In this document: positions 41,093 through 51,916 of the stretch, one piece after another | How positions within the stretch are numbered: position 1 is the first letter of the stretch | Layout: the number at the start of each line of letters is the position of its first letter | Origin: Enterobacteriaceae bacterium LSJC7 | GTDB taxonomy: Bacteria; Pseudomonadota; Gammaproteobacteria; Enterobacterales; Enterobacteriaceae | Reading direction: 5' to 3' | Assembly (NCBI GenBank): GCA_000302695.1 | Contig: AMFN01000004.1 | Span: 186,001-250,000 of the forward strand | DNA length: 64,000 nucleotides | The notes under the pieces: generated by a model | Told to the model about the DNA's origin: nothing | The model's database searches: none | Seen by the model: the letters and a program-made list of their open reading frames with translations, nothing else | Made by a program: the position numbers and the translations under genes

Positions 41093-42829
41093 GTGCCACG
41101 TATTCGTATTTTGTGTCTGGCCGGAATCTGGCTGGTCAGTGGTTTAGCCAGTGCAGCCACCGTAAGGCTACAGGTAGAAGGTCTGAGCGGCGAACTGGAA
41201 AAGAACGTACGCGCACAGCTTTCGACGATTGAAAGTGATGAAGTGTCGGCTGACCGTCGCTTCCAGGCGCGCGTGGACGACGCTATCCGCGAAGGCTTAA
41301 AAGCGCTCGGCTATTATGAGCCGACCATTGATTTTGTTTTGCTGCCCGCGCCACCTGCGGGTGGACGCCCGGTGCTCAAAGCGCAGGTGCAGGCCGGTGA
41401 GCCGGTACGCCTTGGCGGGACCGATGTCGTCCTGCGCGGCGGCGCGCGCACGGATGAAGACTACCTGGCGCTGCTGGATAAACGCCCGAAAATCGGCACC
41501 GTGCTCAACCACAGCGACTACGACAGCTTTAAAAGCAGTCTGACGGGTGTGGCACTGCGTAAAGGCTATTTCGACAGTGAATTTAAAAAAAGCCAGCTGG
41601 GTGTGTCTGTTGAGCGCCGTCAGGCCTTCTGGGACATTGATTATGACAGCGGCGAGCGCTACCGCTTTGGCAAGGTCACCTTCGAAGGTTCGCAGATTCG
41701 CGAAGAGTACCTTCACAGCCTGGTGCCGTTTGAAGAAGGCGATTACTACACCTCCGCAGAGCTTGCTGAACTGAACCGCCGCCTGGCGGCGACCGGCTGG
41801 TTTAACTCTGTGGTGGTCGCGCCGGAATTTGATAAATCCCGTGAAACCAAAGTGCTGCCGCTCAATGGGGTGGTCAGCCCGCGCACCCGTAACACCATTG
41901 AAACCGGGGTCGGTTATTCCACCGACGTTGGGCCGCGCGTCAAGGCGACCTGGAAGCGGCCCTGGGTCAACTCCTGGGGCCACAGTTTTAGCGCCAGCGC
42001 CAGCCTCTCCGCGCCTGAGCAACAGCTTGATTTCAGCTACAAAATTCCGTTGCTGAAAAGCCCGCTGGAGCAGTATTACACCGTACAGGGCGGCTTTAAG
42101 CGCACTGACCTCAACGATACCCAGGCCGATTCCACCACGCTTGCGCTGTCGCGCAACTGGGATATGGAAAGCGGCTGGCAGCGCGCGCTTAACCTGCGCT
42201 GGAGTCTTGACCACTTTACCCAGGGCAGCGTGACCAACACCACCATGCTGCTCTATCCCGGCGCCAGCCTCAGCCGCACACGCTCGCGCGGCGGCCTGAT
42301 GCCGACCTGGGGCGATTCACAGCGCTATTCCGTCGATTACTCCAACACTATCTGGGGCTCTGATGTCGACTTTATCGTCCTGCAGGCGCAAAACGTCTGG
42401 ATCCGTTCACTTTATGACAAACATCGTTTTGTGCTGCGCGGCAATGTCGGCTGGATTGAAACCAATGACTTCCAGCGCGTGCCGCCAGACCTGCGCTTCT
42501 TCGCCGGTGGCGATCGCAGCATTCGCGGCTATGACTATAAATCCCTCTCGCCGCGTGACGACGAAGGCAAGCTGACCGGGGCATCCAAACTGCTCACCGG
42601 TTCGGTGGAGTACCAGTACAACGTGACCGGTAAATGGTGGGGCGCGGTATTTGTCGATTCCGGTGAAGCGGTTAACGACATTAAGCAAAGCAACTTCAAG
42701 ACTGGCGCAGGCGTTGGTGTGCGCTGGCAGTCGCCAGTGGGTCCGGTGAAACTCGACTTCGCCGTACCGGTGGGTGATAAAGAGGAGAACGGTTTGCAGT
42801 TCTACATCGGTCTGGGGCCTGAACTATGA
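41093..42829 (+). CDS. tamA: Outer-membrane translocation and assembly protein TamA
   Basis: TamA is an Omp85-family barrel that works with TamB in outer-membrane assembly and phospholipid transport. I use the GTG at 41093 ([17 protein letters not shown]), preceded by CAGGAG; the upstream open frame overlaps msrA and lacks homology. The 578-residue protein (E. coli 577) has a signal peptide, three POTRA domains (~22-260) and a C-terminal 16-strand barrel with the Omp85 motif [20 protein letters not shown]. It overlaps tamB by 4 bp (ATGA), as expected for coupled translation. Confidence 0.95.
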   Translation: MPRIRILCLAGIWLVSGLASAATVRLQVEGLSGELEKNVRAQLSTIESDEVSADRRFQARVDDAIREGLKALGYYEPTIDFVLLPAPPAGGRPVLKAQVQAGEPVRLGGTDVVLRGGARTDEDYLALLDKRPKIGTVLNHSDYDSFKSSLTGVALRKGYFDSEFKKSQLGVSVERRQAFWDIDYDSGERYRFGKVTFEGSQIREEYLHSLVPFEEGDYYTSAELAELNRRLAATGWFNSVVVAPEFDKSRETKVLPLNGVVSPRTRNTIETGVGYSTDVGPRVKATWKRPWVNSWGHSFSASASLSAPEQQLDFSYKIPLLKSPLEQYYTVQGGFKRTDLNDTQADSTTLALSRNWDMESGWQRALNLRWSLDHFTQGSVTNTTMLLYPGASLSRTRSRGGLMPTWGDSQRYSVDYSNTIWGSDVDFIVLQAQNVWIRSLYDKHRFVLRGNVGWIETNDFQRVPPDLRFFAGGDRSIRGYDYKSLSPRDDEGKLTGASKLLTGSVEYQYNVTGKWWGAVFVDSGEAVNDIKQSNFKTGAGVGVRWQSPVGPVKLDFAVPVGDKEENGLQFYIGLGPEL

Positions 42830-45800
42830 GTCGTTGGAAGAAAATTAGCCTCGCGGTGCTGGTGGTACTGCTACTCATTATCGGGGCAGTGGGTTTCCTG
42901 GTGGGGACCACCACGGGCCTGCATCTGGTCTTTAAAGCCGCTAACCGTTGGGTGCCGGGGCTGCAAATAAGCCAGGTGACCGGCGGCTGGCGCGATCTGA
43001 CGCTGAAGAATGTCACCTATGCGCAGCCGGGGGTTGACGTACGCGCCGGTGAACTGCACCTGGCGGTGAAGCTCGGTTGCCTGCGCAGCAGTAGCCTGTG
43101 CGTAAACGACATCTCGCTTAAAGATATTAATGTCGCTATCGACAGCAAAAAAATGCCGCCGTCAGAGCCTGCGGTGCAGGAAGAAGACAGCGGCCCGCTG
43201 AACCTCAGTACGCCGTATCCCATCACCCTCAGCCGCGTGGCGCTCGATAACGTCAATCTCAAAATTGATGACACCACCGTGTCGGTGATGTCGTTCACCT
43301 CCGGGCTTAACTGGCAGGAGCGCAACCTGACGCTCACGCCCACCAGCCTGCAAGGGCTGTTGATAGCTCTGCCGAAGGCGGCAGACGTGGCGCAGGAGCA
43401 GGTGGTTGAACCGAAGATTGAGAAACCGGATCCCAACGAGCCGCCGCTCGGTGACACGCTGCGCGAGATGTTCTCAAAGCCGCTGTTGCCGGAAATGACC
43501 GACGTACACTTGCCGGTCAATCTCAATATTCAGGAATTTCGCGGTGAGCGCCTGCGTCTGACTGGCGACACCGACGTGATGGTCAACAGTCTGCTACTCA
43601 AAGTCAGCAGCAGCGACGGCCAGATGAGCCTGGATACGCTCGATATCGACTCCGACAAAGGGACTGTTGCAGCCAGCGGTAGCGCACAGTTGCGCGACAG
43701 CTGGCCGGTCGACATGACGCTTAACAGCAGCCTCAATATTGAGCCGCTCAAAGGCGAAAAAGTTAAAGTGAAAATCGGCGGCGCACTGCGCGAGCAGCTG
43801 GAGCTGGGCATTAATTTATCCGGCCCGGTGGGCGTGGATGTGCGCGCGCAAACCAGGCTTGCCGAGGCGGGCCTGCCGCTTAACCTTGAAGTGAACAGTA
43901 AGCAGCTTTACTGGCCGCTGAGCGGCGCGAAGGCGTATCAGGCTGACGATCTTAAGCTCAAGCTGACCGGCAAAATGACCGACTATACGTTATCGTTTCG
44001 CACGGCGGTGAAGGGCGAGCAGGTGCCACCTGCCACCATCACGCTTGATGCGAAGGGTAATGCGCAGCAGGTTAATCTCGATAAGCTGCGCGTGGCGGCG
44101 CTGCAAGGCAACATCGACCTTAAGGCGGTGCTCGACTGGCAGCAGGCCATTAGCTGGCGCAGTGAACTGACGCTTGATGGCATCAACACCGCAAAATTTG
44201 CCCCCGACTGGCCGTCGAAGCTCGACGGGCTGATTAAAACCCGCGGTAGCCTCTACGGCGGTAGCTGGCAGATGGAAGTCCCGGAGCTGAAAATCACCGG
44301 CAACGTGAAGCAAAACCGTGTTGACGTGAACGGCACGCTTAAAGGCAACAGCTACATGCAGTGGAACATCCCAGGGCTGCATGCGGCACTGGGTAAAAAC
44401 ACGGTCGATATCAAGGGCGACTTAAGCGATAAGGCACTGGCGCTGGATGCCAATATCGATGCACCGAACCTTGATAACGCACTGCCGGGGCTTGGCGGTA
44501 CGGCAAAAGGGCTGGTGAAAGTGCTTGGCACGCTTGAGGCGCCGCAGCTTCAGGCCGATCTCACCGCGAATAGCCTGCGCTGGCAAGAGTTGTCCATCGC
44601 CCGCGTGTTGCTCAAAGGCGACGTGAAGTCCGGTGAGCAGATTGCCGGTAACCTAGACCTCCAGGTGAATAACATTCAGCAACCGGGCGTGGATATCCGC
44701 CAGGTGACGCTCGATGCGAAAGGCAGCGAGCAGCAGCACCAGCTACAGCTGCGCATTCAGGGCGAGCCGGTTTCCGGCGGGCTGAAATTGAGCGGTGCTT
44801 TTGACCGTAAAGCGCAGCGCTGGCGCGGAGAGTTGAGCGATACGCGCTTTGAAACACCGGTTGGTCCGTGGTCGCTCTCACGTGCGATGACGCTTGATTT
44901 GCGCGTCGAGGAGCAAAAAATCAGCGTGGGTCCACACTGCTGGAACAACCCTAACGCCGAACTTTGTGTGCCGCAAACCATTGAAGCGGGAGCCAGCGGC
45001 AGCGCGCAGGTCAATCTCAACCGTTTTGACCTCGCCATGCTAAAACCGTTTATGCCAGAGGAAACCCAGGCAAGCGGTGTTTTCAGCGGCAAGGCAGATG
45101 TCAGCTGGAACAGCGACGGTGGCCTACCGCAGGGCAAGGTCACCCTCCAGGGGCGCGGTGTGAAAGTCACCCAGGTGGTGAACCAGAATCCGCTGCCAGT
45201 GGCGTTTGATACCCTCAACCTTGACGCCGAGCTTCGCAACAACCGCGCCGATCTGGGCTGGATGATTCGCATCCAGAATAACGGCCAGTTCGACGGTAAG
45301 GTGCAGGTGAGCGATCCGCAGGGCAGGCGTAACCTCTCAGGCAACGTTAACATTCGCAACTTCTCGCTGGCGATGGTGAACGCCATCTTCTCACGTGGCG
45401 AGCAGGCGGCAGGGTTGTTGAACGCCGACCTGCGCCTTGGCGGCAACGCCGAACGCCCGCAGTTGCTCGGTAACCTCAAACTCACCGGGTTGGACATTGA
45501 CGCCAATTTTATGCCGTTTGACATGCAGCCCAGTGAGCTGGCGCTGACGTTTAACGGCATGAGTTCGCAGCTTCAGGGCGTGGTGCGCACCGCGCGCGGG
45601 CAGATTAACCTCAGCGGTGACGCCGACTGGAGCCAGCTTGAAAACTGGCGCGCGCGCATTGCAGCACAGGGCAATAAAGTGCGTATTACCGTGCCGCCGA
45701 TGGTGCGCCTTGATGTCTCACCGGACGTGGTGTTTGAAGCCACGCCGTCGCTGTACACGCTTAATGGCAAAGTGGACGTGCCCTGGGCGCGCATCCTGGT

Positions 45801-46602
45801 CAAAGAGGTGCCGGAAAGTGCGGTAGGGGTGTCCAGCGACGAAGTGCTGCTTGATGAAAACCTCCAGCCGAAAGAAGGGCAAACGGCATCGGTGCCGATT
45901 AACAGCAACCTGACCATCCATGTTGGCGACAACGTGCGCATTGATGCCTTCGGCCTGAAGGCGCGTCTGGCAGGCGACCTGAAGGTGGCGCAGGACAAAC
46001 AGGGGCTGGGGCTAAACGGCCAGATAAACATCCCGCAAGGGCGTTTTCATGCCTACGGCCAGGACCTGATTGTACAAAAGGGCGAACTGTTGTTCTCCGG
46101 CCCGCCGGATCAGCCGCTGCTTAACATTGAGGCTATCCGTAACCCAGAGGCCACCGAAAACAACGTCAAAGCCGGGGTGCGCGTGACCGGTCAGGCAGAT
46201 GAGCCGAAGGTGGAAGTGTTCTCCGATCCGGCCATGTCGCAGCAGGAAGCGCTGTCTTATCTCCTGCGTGGACAGGGACTTGATAGCTCCGGTAGCGACA
46301 GCCAGCAGATGACTTCCATGCTCATTGGTTTGGGGGTTGCACAAAGTGGTCAGGTTGTGGGTAAAATCGGGGAGACTTTTGGCGTCAGTAACCTGGCGCT
46401 GGATACTACCGGAGTGGGGGATTCATCTCAGGTCGTAGTCAGCGGTTACGTACTGCCGGGTCTGCAGGTGAAATATGGAATGGGCATCTTTGATTCGCTG
46501 GCGACCTTAACATTGCGCTATCGCCTCATGCCTAAACTGTATCTGGAAGCGGTGTCTGGCGTAGATCAGGCGCTCGATTTGCTCTATCAGTTTGAGTTTT
46601 AG
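42826..46602 (+). CDS. tamB: Inner-membrane-anchored bridge protein TamB
   Basis: TamB is an AsmA-like protein that spans the periplasm as a long hydrophobic beta-groove, joins TamA, and carries phospholipids toward the outer membrane. The 1258-residue protein has the E. coli length (1259), one N-terminal membrane anchor (~6-25, [20 protein letters not shown]), a long beta-helical region, and the C-terminal DUF490 domain ([39 protein letters not shown]) that contacts TamA. It is followed 2 bp later by ytfP. Confidence 0.96.
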   Translation: MSRWKKISLAVLVVLLLIIGAVGFLVGTTTGLHLVFKAANRWVPGLQISQVTGGWRDLTLKNVTYAQPGVDVRAGELHLAVKLGCLRSSSLCVNDISLKDINVAIDSKKMPPSEPAVQEEDSGPLNLSTPYPITLSRVALDNVNLKIDDTTVSVMSFTSGLNWQERNLTLTPTSLQGLLIALPKAADVAQEQVVEPKIEKPDPNEPPLGDTLREMFSKPLLPEMTDVHLPVNLNIQEFRGERLRLTGDTDVMVNSLLLKVSSSDGQMSLDTLDIDSDKGTVAASGSAQLRDSWPVDMTLNSSLNIEPLKGEKVKVKIGGALREQLELGINLSGPVGVDVRAQTRLAEAGLPLNLEVNSKQLYWPLSGAKAYQADDLKLKLTGKMTDYTLSFRTAVKGEQVPPATITLDAKGNAQQVNLDKLRVAALQGNIDLKAVLDWQQAISWRSELTLDGINTAKFAPDWPSKLDGLIKTRGSLYGGSWQMEVPELKITGNVKQNRVDVNGTLKGNSYMQWNIPGLHAALGKNTVDIKGDLSDKALALDANIDAPNLDNALPGLGGTAKGLVKVLGTLEAPQLQADLTANSLRWQELSIARVLLKGDVKSGEQIAGNLDLQVNNIQQPGVDIRQVTLDAKGSEQQHQLQLRIQGEPVSGGLKLSGAFDRKAQRWRGELSDTRFETPVGPWSLSRAMTLDLRVEEQKISVGPHCWNNPNAELCVPQTIEAGASGSAQVNLNRFDLAMLKPFMPEETQASGVFSGKADVSWNSDGGLPQGKVTLQGRGVKVTQVVNQNPLPVAFDTLNLDAELRNNRADLGWMIRIQNNGQFDGKVQVSDPQGRRNLSGNVNIRNFSLAMVNAIFSRGEQAAGLLNADLRLGGNAERPQLLGNLKLTGLDIDANFMPFDMQPSELALTFNGMSSQLQGVVRTARGQINLSGDADWSQLENWRARIAAQGNKVRITVPPMVRLDVSPDVVFEATPSLYTLNGKVDVPWARILVKEVPESAVGVSSDEVLLDENLQPKEGQTASVPINSNLTIHVGDNVRIDAFGLKARLAGDLKVAQDKQGLGLNGQINIPQGRFHAYGQDLIVQKGELLFSGPPDQPLLNIEAIRNPEATENNVKAGVRVTGQADEPKVEVFSDPAMSQQEALSYLLRGQGLDSSGSDSQQMTSMLIGLGVAQSGQVVGKIGETFGVSNLALDTTGVGDSSQVVVSGYVLPGLQVKYGMGIFDSLATLTLRYRLMPKLYLEAVSGVDQALDLLYQFEF

Positions 46603-46604
46603 CA

Positions 46605-46946
46605 ATGCGAATATTCGTTTATGGCAGTTTACGGCGCAAACAGGGCAACAGCCACTGGATGACCAACGCTTTGTTGCTCGGGGAACACTGTGAACAGGGC
46701 TACCAGCTCTACAACCTTGGCCATTACCCAGGCGCAGTGCCGGGTGATGGCGCGGTGAACGGTGAAGTCTACCGTATTGATGCCAGCACGCTGGCAGAGC
46801 TGGATGCGCTGCGCACCAAAGGCGGTGAGTATCAGCGTCGGCTGATTCAGACCCCTTACGGTAGCGCGTGGATGTATGTCTATCAGCGCCCGGTCGACGG
46901 ACTGGTGCCGATTGACAGCGGCGACTGGCTGGACCGGGAGGCGTAA
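46605..46946 (+). CDS. ytfP: Gamma-glutamylcyclotransferase-fold protein YtfP
   Basis: This 113-residue protein has the E. coli length and the GGCT-fold signature near the start (MRIFVYGSLRRKQGNSHWMT) plus VNGEVYRIDASTLAELDALR. Relatives act on gamma-glutamyl amines or peptides, but the E. coli substrate is not established. It is encoded 2 bp after tamB, so the three genes tamA-tamB-ytfP are very probably one operon. A strong terminator follows at 46983. Confidence 0.92.
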   Translation: MRIFVYGSLRRKQGNSHWMTNALLLGEHCEQGYQLYNLGHYPGAVPGDGAVNGEVYRIDASTLAELDALRTKGGEYQRRLIQTPYGSAWMYVYQRPVDGLVPIDSGDWLDREA

Positions 46947-46982
46947 ACCGCCACGGGCGTAAGCCAGCCGTTGTGCAATGGA

Positions 46983-47013
46983 AACCATCACGCGTTGGCG
47001 TGGTGGTTTTTTT
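46983..47013 (+). terminator. Intrinsic terminator of the tamA-tamB-ytfP operon
   Basis: An 11-bp stem (AACCATCACGC with GCGTGGTGGTT) and a GTTG loop are followed by seven T. Confidence 0.9.
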
Positions 47014-47098
47014 ATGGGCTCAGAAGAGCTTGTGCGAAGCGCAAGCGCACATGACTGGCCTGTGAACAGCCATGTGCTGCCTGCCATGTTACAGCCAT

Positions 47099-47133
47099 AA
47101 AAAATGCCGGTTCGCTTTTAGCGTTCCGGCATT
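47099..47133 (-). terminator. Intrinsic terminator after ppa
   Basis: On the minus strand AATGCCGG and CCGGCATT form a stem, with an inner CGCT/AGCG pair, followed by six T. It lies 34 bp after the ppa stop. Confidence 0.85.
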
Positions 47134-47167
47134 CATCGCCCGCAGGCGCTTGATGGCGTGGCGAGAA

Positions 47168-47698
47168 TTACTTCTTCGCGGCGCGCTCGAAAGACGCAAC
47201 GATTTCAGCTTTCGCGGCTTCAGCGTTGTCCCAGCCGTCAACCTTCACCCATTTGCCTTTTTCCAGATCTTTGTAGTGTTCAAAGAAGTGGGTGATCTGC
47301 GCTTTCAGCAGTTCCGGCAGGTCGTTCACATCTTTAATGTGATCGTATTCTTTGCTGAGCTTGGTGTGCGGTACGGCAACCAGCTTCGCATCTTCACCAG
47401 ACTCGTCGGTCATCTTCAGCACGCCAACCGGACGGCAGCGGATAACCGCGCCAGGCTGCAGCGGGTACGGCGTCGGCACCAGCACGTCAACCGGGTCACC
47501 GTCCAGAGACAGCGTGTGGTTGATGTAACCGTAGTTGCACGGATAGAACATCGCGGTAGACATGAAGCGGTCTACAAACAGCGCACCGCTGTCTTTGTCG
47601 ACTTCATATTTGATTGGGTCGGCGTTTGCCGGGATTTCGATAACAACGTAGATATCTTCCGGCAGGTCTTTGCCCGCAGGAACGTTCAGTAAGCTCAT
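47168..47698 (-). CDS. ppa: Inorganic pyrophosphatase
   Basis: Ppa hydrolyses pyrophosphate to phosphate and so pulls biosynthetic reactions forward; it is essential in E. coli. I use the ATG at 47698 ([20 protein letters not shown]), giving 176 residues as in E. coli. The metal-binding signature [19 protein letters not shown] and the lysine-containing [16 protein letters not shown] are intact. Codon use is that of a highly expressed gene. In E. coli the divergent neighbour is ytfQ; here that transporter operon is absent. Confidence 0.97.
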   Translation of the reverse strand: MSLLNVPAGKDLPEDIYVVIEIPANADPIKYEVDKDSGALFVDRFMSTAMFYPCNYGYINHTLSLDGDPVDVLVPTPYPLQPGAVIRCRPVGVLKMTDESGEDAKLVAVPHTKLSKEYDHIKDVNDLPELLKAQITHFFEHYKDLEKGKWVKVDGWDNAEAAKAEIVASFERAAKK

Positions 47699-48132
47699 GT
47701 TTGATTCCTTAAACTGTGTGGCAAACAAGTGCCGCACATTATAGCCAGGACGCGCTATAAAAGTCTTTTCCTGATTTTCGCCATACGGCCCGGGCCTGCG
47801 GTTTCAGTGCAGTCTGAAACACGCGGAAAACCCACGAAACGGGCCAGGACGTGAATAACGCAATGTCACCATTTTCATGGTGGCGTTGCTCCCCGCCACT
47901 GAACATAAAACAGGAGCTATCTCCGACCCGGCGCGCTGGCGGCATCATTCTCCGGTTGGCTCTGAACCGGGCTGGCAGGCATTGTTCGTTTCTGTCCACA
48001 TCTGGCCGGTGACGCGTTGGCAGGTGTTGGCGTGGAGGTGGACGCGATTAGGTGTGGGTTAACGGTGCTGTGGGAATTGCAACACATTCCCAGGTAGAAG
48101 AGAAATAACCCGCCTTCCGTGGCGAACGGGCC
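47699..48132. other. Non-coding stretch between ppa and a membrane-protein gene, with a hairpin
   Basis: This 434-bp stretch holds the ppa promoter and no convincing gene. A hairpin lies at 47860-47889: GCAATG-T-CACCAT, loop TTTC, ATGGTG-G-CGTTGC, two 6-bp stems joined by one mismatch. No T run follows, so it is not a simple terminator. Two short frames (47739-47999 minus, 47877-48062 plus) look random. In E. coli the ytfQRT-yjfF galactofuranose transporter starts here. Confidence 0.55.
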
Positions 48133-48471
48133 TCAGCTGGCGTTTTGGATAAGCAGGACAATAAAGAATCCCAGCAGCAGAATCAGCACCAGCCAGGACA
48201 TCTGGTAGAAAACGTGTCGGTTAGACAGCAGGGACAGTTTGCGCAATTGCGGCATGGAGTAACCACGCTGAAAACGGTGAAACGCTATCAGGTAGGCGGC
48301 ACAAAAAATGGGCCAGATAAAGAGTGTCCAGAGGGCCAGTGCTTTTCCTCCGGCCAGCCACAGACATAATGGGATGGCAAAAAATATCGGCACTGAAATT
48401 CTTTCGAGTTTTCTTAGTCTGTCCGTGACAATGGCGTCCTGAGAGTCATAGTGATTGGTCATTGTCTTCAT
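48133..48471 (-). CDS. Hypothetical small inner-membrane protein
   Basis: The ATG at 48471 (MKTMTNHYDSQDAIVTDRLR) gives 112 residues; the ATG three codons later is equally likely because neither has a strong ribosome binding site. After a charged N-terminus it shows three hydrophobic segments: ISVPIFFAIPLCLWLAGG, ALALWTLFIWPIFCAAYLIA and MSWLVLILLLGFFIVLLIQ. The loop before the last carries many basic residues (HRFQRGYSMPQLRKL). I do not recognise the family. It lies where E. coli carries ytfQRT-yjfF and is flanked by AT-rich DNA, so it may be acquired. Confidence 0.6.
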   Translation of the reverse strand: MKTMTNHYDSQDAIVTDRLRKLERISVPIFFAIPLCLWLAGGKALALWTLFIWPIFCAAYLIAFHRFQRGYSMPQLRKLSLLSNRHVFYQMSWLVLILLLGFFIVLLIQNAS

Positions 48472-49253
48472 ATTACGAGGTCTCAGAGAAACAAAGGAAA
48501 TATCAATAAATACATCACGGCTGCAAACGTAAATTATTATCAACACGAAAACTTGTTTGCCGGACGATACCTGTTATTAGATGACGTAATAGATTTTGTC
48601 ATTGTTTAAATCGTATTTTCGGAAGTTTCAGCGCTTTCCAGGCCGCAAAGAAAGAGGCTCCAGAGGTGAGCGCATTATTTCAATGTCCGAAGGTTAAACG
48701 TGGAAGATGCTATCACGTAAGTGTTATCAGGGTGAACAAAATTGAGTGTAAAAAGCTTTTTTTGCGCTTTTCTTTGATGAAAACCTCTTAATTTTCCGGT
48801 AACGTTCCCGAAAGAATCCTATCCTTATCGTGACTGTTTTTATGGTTTTATATTAGCAAAGAGAGACAATCGTTTCTTAATTTTGGGGGGGGCGGAGCAG
48901 AACTATCCCCAGATAAAGTCGTGCGCGAACCTTTGACGAAAAAGTATGATTCATAAGTATGTAGCATATATCTCTACATCCCCTTTTCCATGTATTGCGC
49001 AAATGACAGCGCTGTTAGTGTGTTTTTTTCAGTGCAGGCTAAATAAAAGAATATTATAGCGGTCGTTCTTTTTAGGAATACTTATTTATTGTATGGGTAT
49101 AAAAAATGTATCGTCGCTATATGGCGACAGTTTCATTCTCAAATACGCATATGTTTATCTGCGAAGAAAAGATTAAAGATTAATAATTCTGTAGTTTGTT
49201 GCCTGCGATGCGTGTCGGACAGGGCAGGAATACTCGGCGGGTGGTGGCAATAA
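48472..49253. other. AT-rich stretch without a clear gene, with a G8 tract
   Basis: About 780 bp is markedly AT-rich compared with the rest of the window and holds no long frame. A run of eight G lies at 48885-48892. One small frame (48946-49059, 37 residues, MIHKYVAYISTSPFPCIAQM) has a hydrophobic patch (ALLVCFF) but no good ribosome binding site. The stretch occupies the place of ytfQRT-yjfF of E. coli and may be a remnant of deletion or of acquired DNA. Confidence 0.55.
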
Positions 49254-49276
49254 CGCCCCGAAGGGTTATTCGGGGC
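49254..49276 (-). terminator. Probable terminator after fbp
   Basis: A 9-bp stem CGCCCCGAA/TTCGGGGCG lies just after the fbp stop on the minus strand. The following TTATTG is only weakly T-rich. Confidence 0.65.
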
Positions 49277-49284
49277 GGGCGAGA

Positions 49285-50283
49285 TTAGTTGTCCGGGTTT
49301 TCGCGGATAAAGCGTTCAACGTCGTCGACCATATGGTCGGAGCCAACAAAGAACGAGCGGCGCTGGTGCAGCGTGTCCGGCACGATATCGAGTATGCGCT
49401 GGCTACCGTCGCTGGCTTTGCCGCCCGCCTGCTCGGCGAGAAACGCCATTGGGTTGCACTCATACAGCAGGCGCAGCTTGCCTTCCGGGTGGCTGGCGGT
49501 GCTGGGGTACAGATAGATGCCGCCTTTAAGCAGGTTGCGGTGGAAATCTGCTACCAGTGAACCAATGTAGCGGGAGGTGTACGGACGATTCGTCGCCTGG
49601 TCTTCTTCCTGGCAGAACTTGAGGTACTTTTTCACACCCTGCGGGAAGCGAATATAGTTGCCCTCGTTAATTGAGTACATCTTGCCCAGCGCCGGGAAGC
49701 GCATGCGCTCCTGGCTCAGGCAGAACACGCCCAGTGACGGGTCATAGGTAAAGGCATGCACGCCGCAACCGGTGGTGTAGACCAGCATGGTTGACGAGCC
49801 ATACACCACGTAACCGGCCGCGACCTGCTTATTGCCCGGTTGCAGAAAGTCTTCCATCGTCACCGGCACGCCGACCGGCGTCACGCGGCGGTAAATCGAG
49901 AAAATGGTGCCGACAGAGACGTTGACATCAATGTTAGAAGAGCCGTCCAGCGGGTCCATCAGCACAACATATTTGGCGTGCTCACAGCCCTCAAAAACCA
50001 CAATACCGTCTTCTTCTTCCGACGCAATCCCGGCCACAATGTCACGCGCTTTCAGCGCTGCTTTGAGTTTTTCATTGGCAAACAGATCGAGTTTCTGTTG
50101 CTGCTCTCCCTGCACGTTTTCTGCACCGCTGGCACCGAGGATGTCCACCAGGCCGGCTTTGTTGATATCGCGATGGATGATTTTCGCGCCGAGTTTTATC
50201 GCTGAGAGCAGCGCCGTCAGTTCACCGGTAGCGTGTGAGAACTCGTGCTGCTTTTCGACAATAAATTCACCTAACGTCTTCAT
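49285..50283 (-). CDS. fbp: Class I fructose-1,6-bisphosphatase
   Basis: Fbp removes the 1-phosphate of fructose-1,6-bisphosphate, the control step of gluconeogenesis. The 332-residue protein has the E. coli length. It contains the metal-binding [12 protein letters not shown] and [19 protein letters not shown], the substrate motif NEGNYIRFP, and [25 protein letters not shown] near the C-terminus. It is divergent from mpl, with 174 bp between them. Confidence 0.97.
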   Translation of the reverse strand: MKTLGEFIVEKQHEFSHATGELTALLSAIKLGAKIIHRDINKAGLVDILGASGAENVQGEQQQKLDLFANEKLKAALKARDIVAGIASEEEDGIVVFEGCEHAKYVVLMDPLDGSSNIDVNVSVGTIFSIYRRVTPVGVPVTMEDFLQPGNKQVAAGYVVYGSSTMLVYTTGCGVHAFTYDPSLGVFCLSQERMRFPALGKMYSINEGNYIRFPQGVKKYLKFCQEEDQATNRPYTSRYIGSLVADFHRNLLKGGIYLYPSTASHPEGKLRLLYECNPMAFLAEQAGGKASDGSQRILDIVPDTLHQRRSFFVGSDHMVDDVERFIRENPDN

Positions 50284-50399
50284 AAGACTTTCCCTGCATC
50301 CGCATTATTGGAAAAAACCGGTAACAAGCTTAACAAAAATGTAAACCCTCGCGCTCAGGTGAATCGCGCCAGCAAATGACAGAAAAAGCTGAAAGGGCG

Positions 50400-50428
50400 T
50401 GGCCCCCCCCTTCACATACAGGTAGAAT
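50400..50428 (+). promoter_or_regulatory. Candidate mpl promoter with a C8 tract
   Basis: A good -10 hexamer TAGAAT (50423-50428) lies 29 bp before mpl. No strong -35 is seen; the positions where it should be are taken by GGCCCCCCCC. The eight C (50403-50410) fall in or beside the spacer. Confidence 0.45.
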
Positions 50429-50457
50429 GTGCGCCGAACTTACCAGGGGTAGTAATT

Positions 50458-51825
50458 ATGCGCATTCATATTCTGGGGATCTGCGGCACCTTTATGGGCG
50501 GCCTGGCTATGCTGGCCCGCCAGCTGGGCCACGAGGTCACGGGTTCGGACAACAATGTCTATCCACCGATGAGCACGCTGCTGGAGCAGCAGGGCATCAG
50601 TCTCATTGAGGGTTACGACCCCGCTCAGCTTGAGCCGCGTCCGGACCTGGTCATTATCGGCAATGCCATGACGCGCGGAAATCCGTGCGTGGAAGCGGTG
50701 CTGGAGCAGAGCATTCCTTACGTATCCGGGCCGCAGTGGCTGCACGACTATGTGCTGCGCGAGCGCTGGGTGGTTGCTATTGCCGGGACACACGGTAAAA
50801 CCACCACCGCGGGCATGGCGACCTGGATTCTGGAGCAGTGTGGCTATGAGCCGGGCTTTGTTATCGGCGGCGTACCGGGCAACTTTGACGTGTCTGCGCG
50901 TCTTGGCAACAGCCCGTTCTTTGTGATTGAAGCCGACGAATATGACTGCGCGTTCTTCGACAAGCGTTCCAAGTTTGTCCACTACTGCCCACGCACGCTG
51001 GTGCTCAACAACCTTGAGTTTGACCACGCGGATATCTTTGACGACCTGAAAGCCATTCAGAAGCAGTTTCATCACCTGGTGCGCATCGTGCCAGGGCAGG
51101 GGCGCATCATCTGGCCGGAAAGTGATGCCAACCTCAAACAGGTGCTCGGCATGGGCTGCTGGAGCGAGCAGGAACTGACCGGCGAGCAGGGTCACTGGCA
51201 GGCGAAGAAGCTCACCAACGACGCGGCGAACTGGGAGGTCTGGCTCGACGGTGAATGCGTCGGCGAGGTGAACTGGCAGCTGGTGGGCGAACACAACATG
51301 CACAATGGCCTGATGGCGATTGCCGCCGCGCGCCACGTGGGCGTGACGCCGGCGGACGCGGCAAAGGCACTGGGCAGCTTTATTAACGCCCGCCGCCGCC
51401 TGGAGCTGCGCGGTGAAGCCGACGGAGTGGCGGTGTACGACGATTTCGCCCATCATCCAACCGCTATTCTTGCCACCCTTGCCGCGCTGCGCGGTAAAGT
51501 GGGCGGCACCGCGCGCATTCTGGCGGTGCTGGAGCCGCGCTCTAACACCATGAAAATGGGCGTGAGCAAAGACGACCTCGCACCGTCACTGGGCCGCGCT
51601 GACGAAGTGTTTTTACTGCAACCACAGCACATTCCGTGGCAGGTTGCTGAAGTGGCAGACGCCTGTATTCAGCCTGCACACTGGAGTGCTGACCTCGACA
51701 CGCTGGTGGAAATGATTGTGAAGTCCGCGCAGCCGGGTGACAACATACTTGTTATGAGTAATGGCGGCTTTGGCGGGATTCATCAAAAATTACTGGATGC
51801 CCTGGCAAAAAAAGCCCAGCGCTGA
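50458..51825 (+). CDS. mpl: UDP-MurNAc:L-alanyl-gamma-D-glutamyl-meso-diaminopimelate ligase Mpl
   Basis: Mpl attaches the recovered murein tripeptide to UDP-MurNAc, feeding peptidoglycan recycling. The 455-residue protein (E. coli 457) has the Mur-ligase layout: an N-terminal UDP-binding domain (MRIHILGICGTFMGGLAMLA), the ATP loop AIAGTHGKTTTAGMATW, the metal-binding EADEYDCAFFDKR, and the C-terminal domain (YDDFAHHPTAILATLAALR, EPRSNTMKMGV). A terminator follows at 51850. In E. coli darP (yjgA) is next; here an 8-kb block intervenes. Confidence 0.96.
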   Translation: MRIHILGICGTFMGGLAMLARQLGHEVTGSDNNVYPPMSTLLEQQGISLIEGYDPAQLEPRPDLVIIGNAMTRGNPCVEAVLEQSIPYVSGPQWLHDYVLRERWVVAIAGTHGKTTTAGMATWILEQCGYEPGFVIGGVPGNFDVSARLGNSPFFVIEADEYDCAFFDKRSKFVHYCPRTLVLNNLEFDHADIFDDLKAIQKQFHHLVRIVPGQGRIIWPESDANLKQVLGMGCWSEQELTGEQGHWQAKKLTNDAANWEVWLDGECVGEVNWQLVGEHNMHNGLMAIAAARHVGVTPADAAKALGSFINARRRLELRGEADGVAVYDDFAHHPTAILATLAALRGKVGGTARILAVLEPRSNTMKMGVSKDDLAPSLGRADEVFLLQPQHIPWQVAEVADACIQPAHWSADLDTLVEMIVKSAQPGDNILVMSNGGFGGIHQKLLDALAKKAQR

Positions 51826-51849
51826 TGCAGTGAATTTGCTTTAATTCGC

Positions 51850-51880
51850 AGCCAGCCTGGGCAACCCGGCTGGCTTTTTT
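51850..51880 (+). terminator. Intrinsic terminator after mpl
   Basis: The 8-bp stem AGCCAGCC/GGCTGGCT with a 10-nt loop is followed by T residues. Confidence 0.87.
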
Positions 51881-51916
51881 ACAAGTGTATTTCTGATGCA
51901 GCATGGAACCACGCGA

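Noticed and set aside
47739-47999. 86-codon minus-strand frame upstream of ppa
   Set aside because: No homology recognised, no ribosome binding site and random-looking composition.
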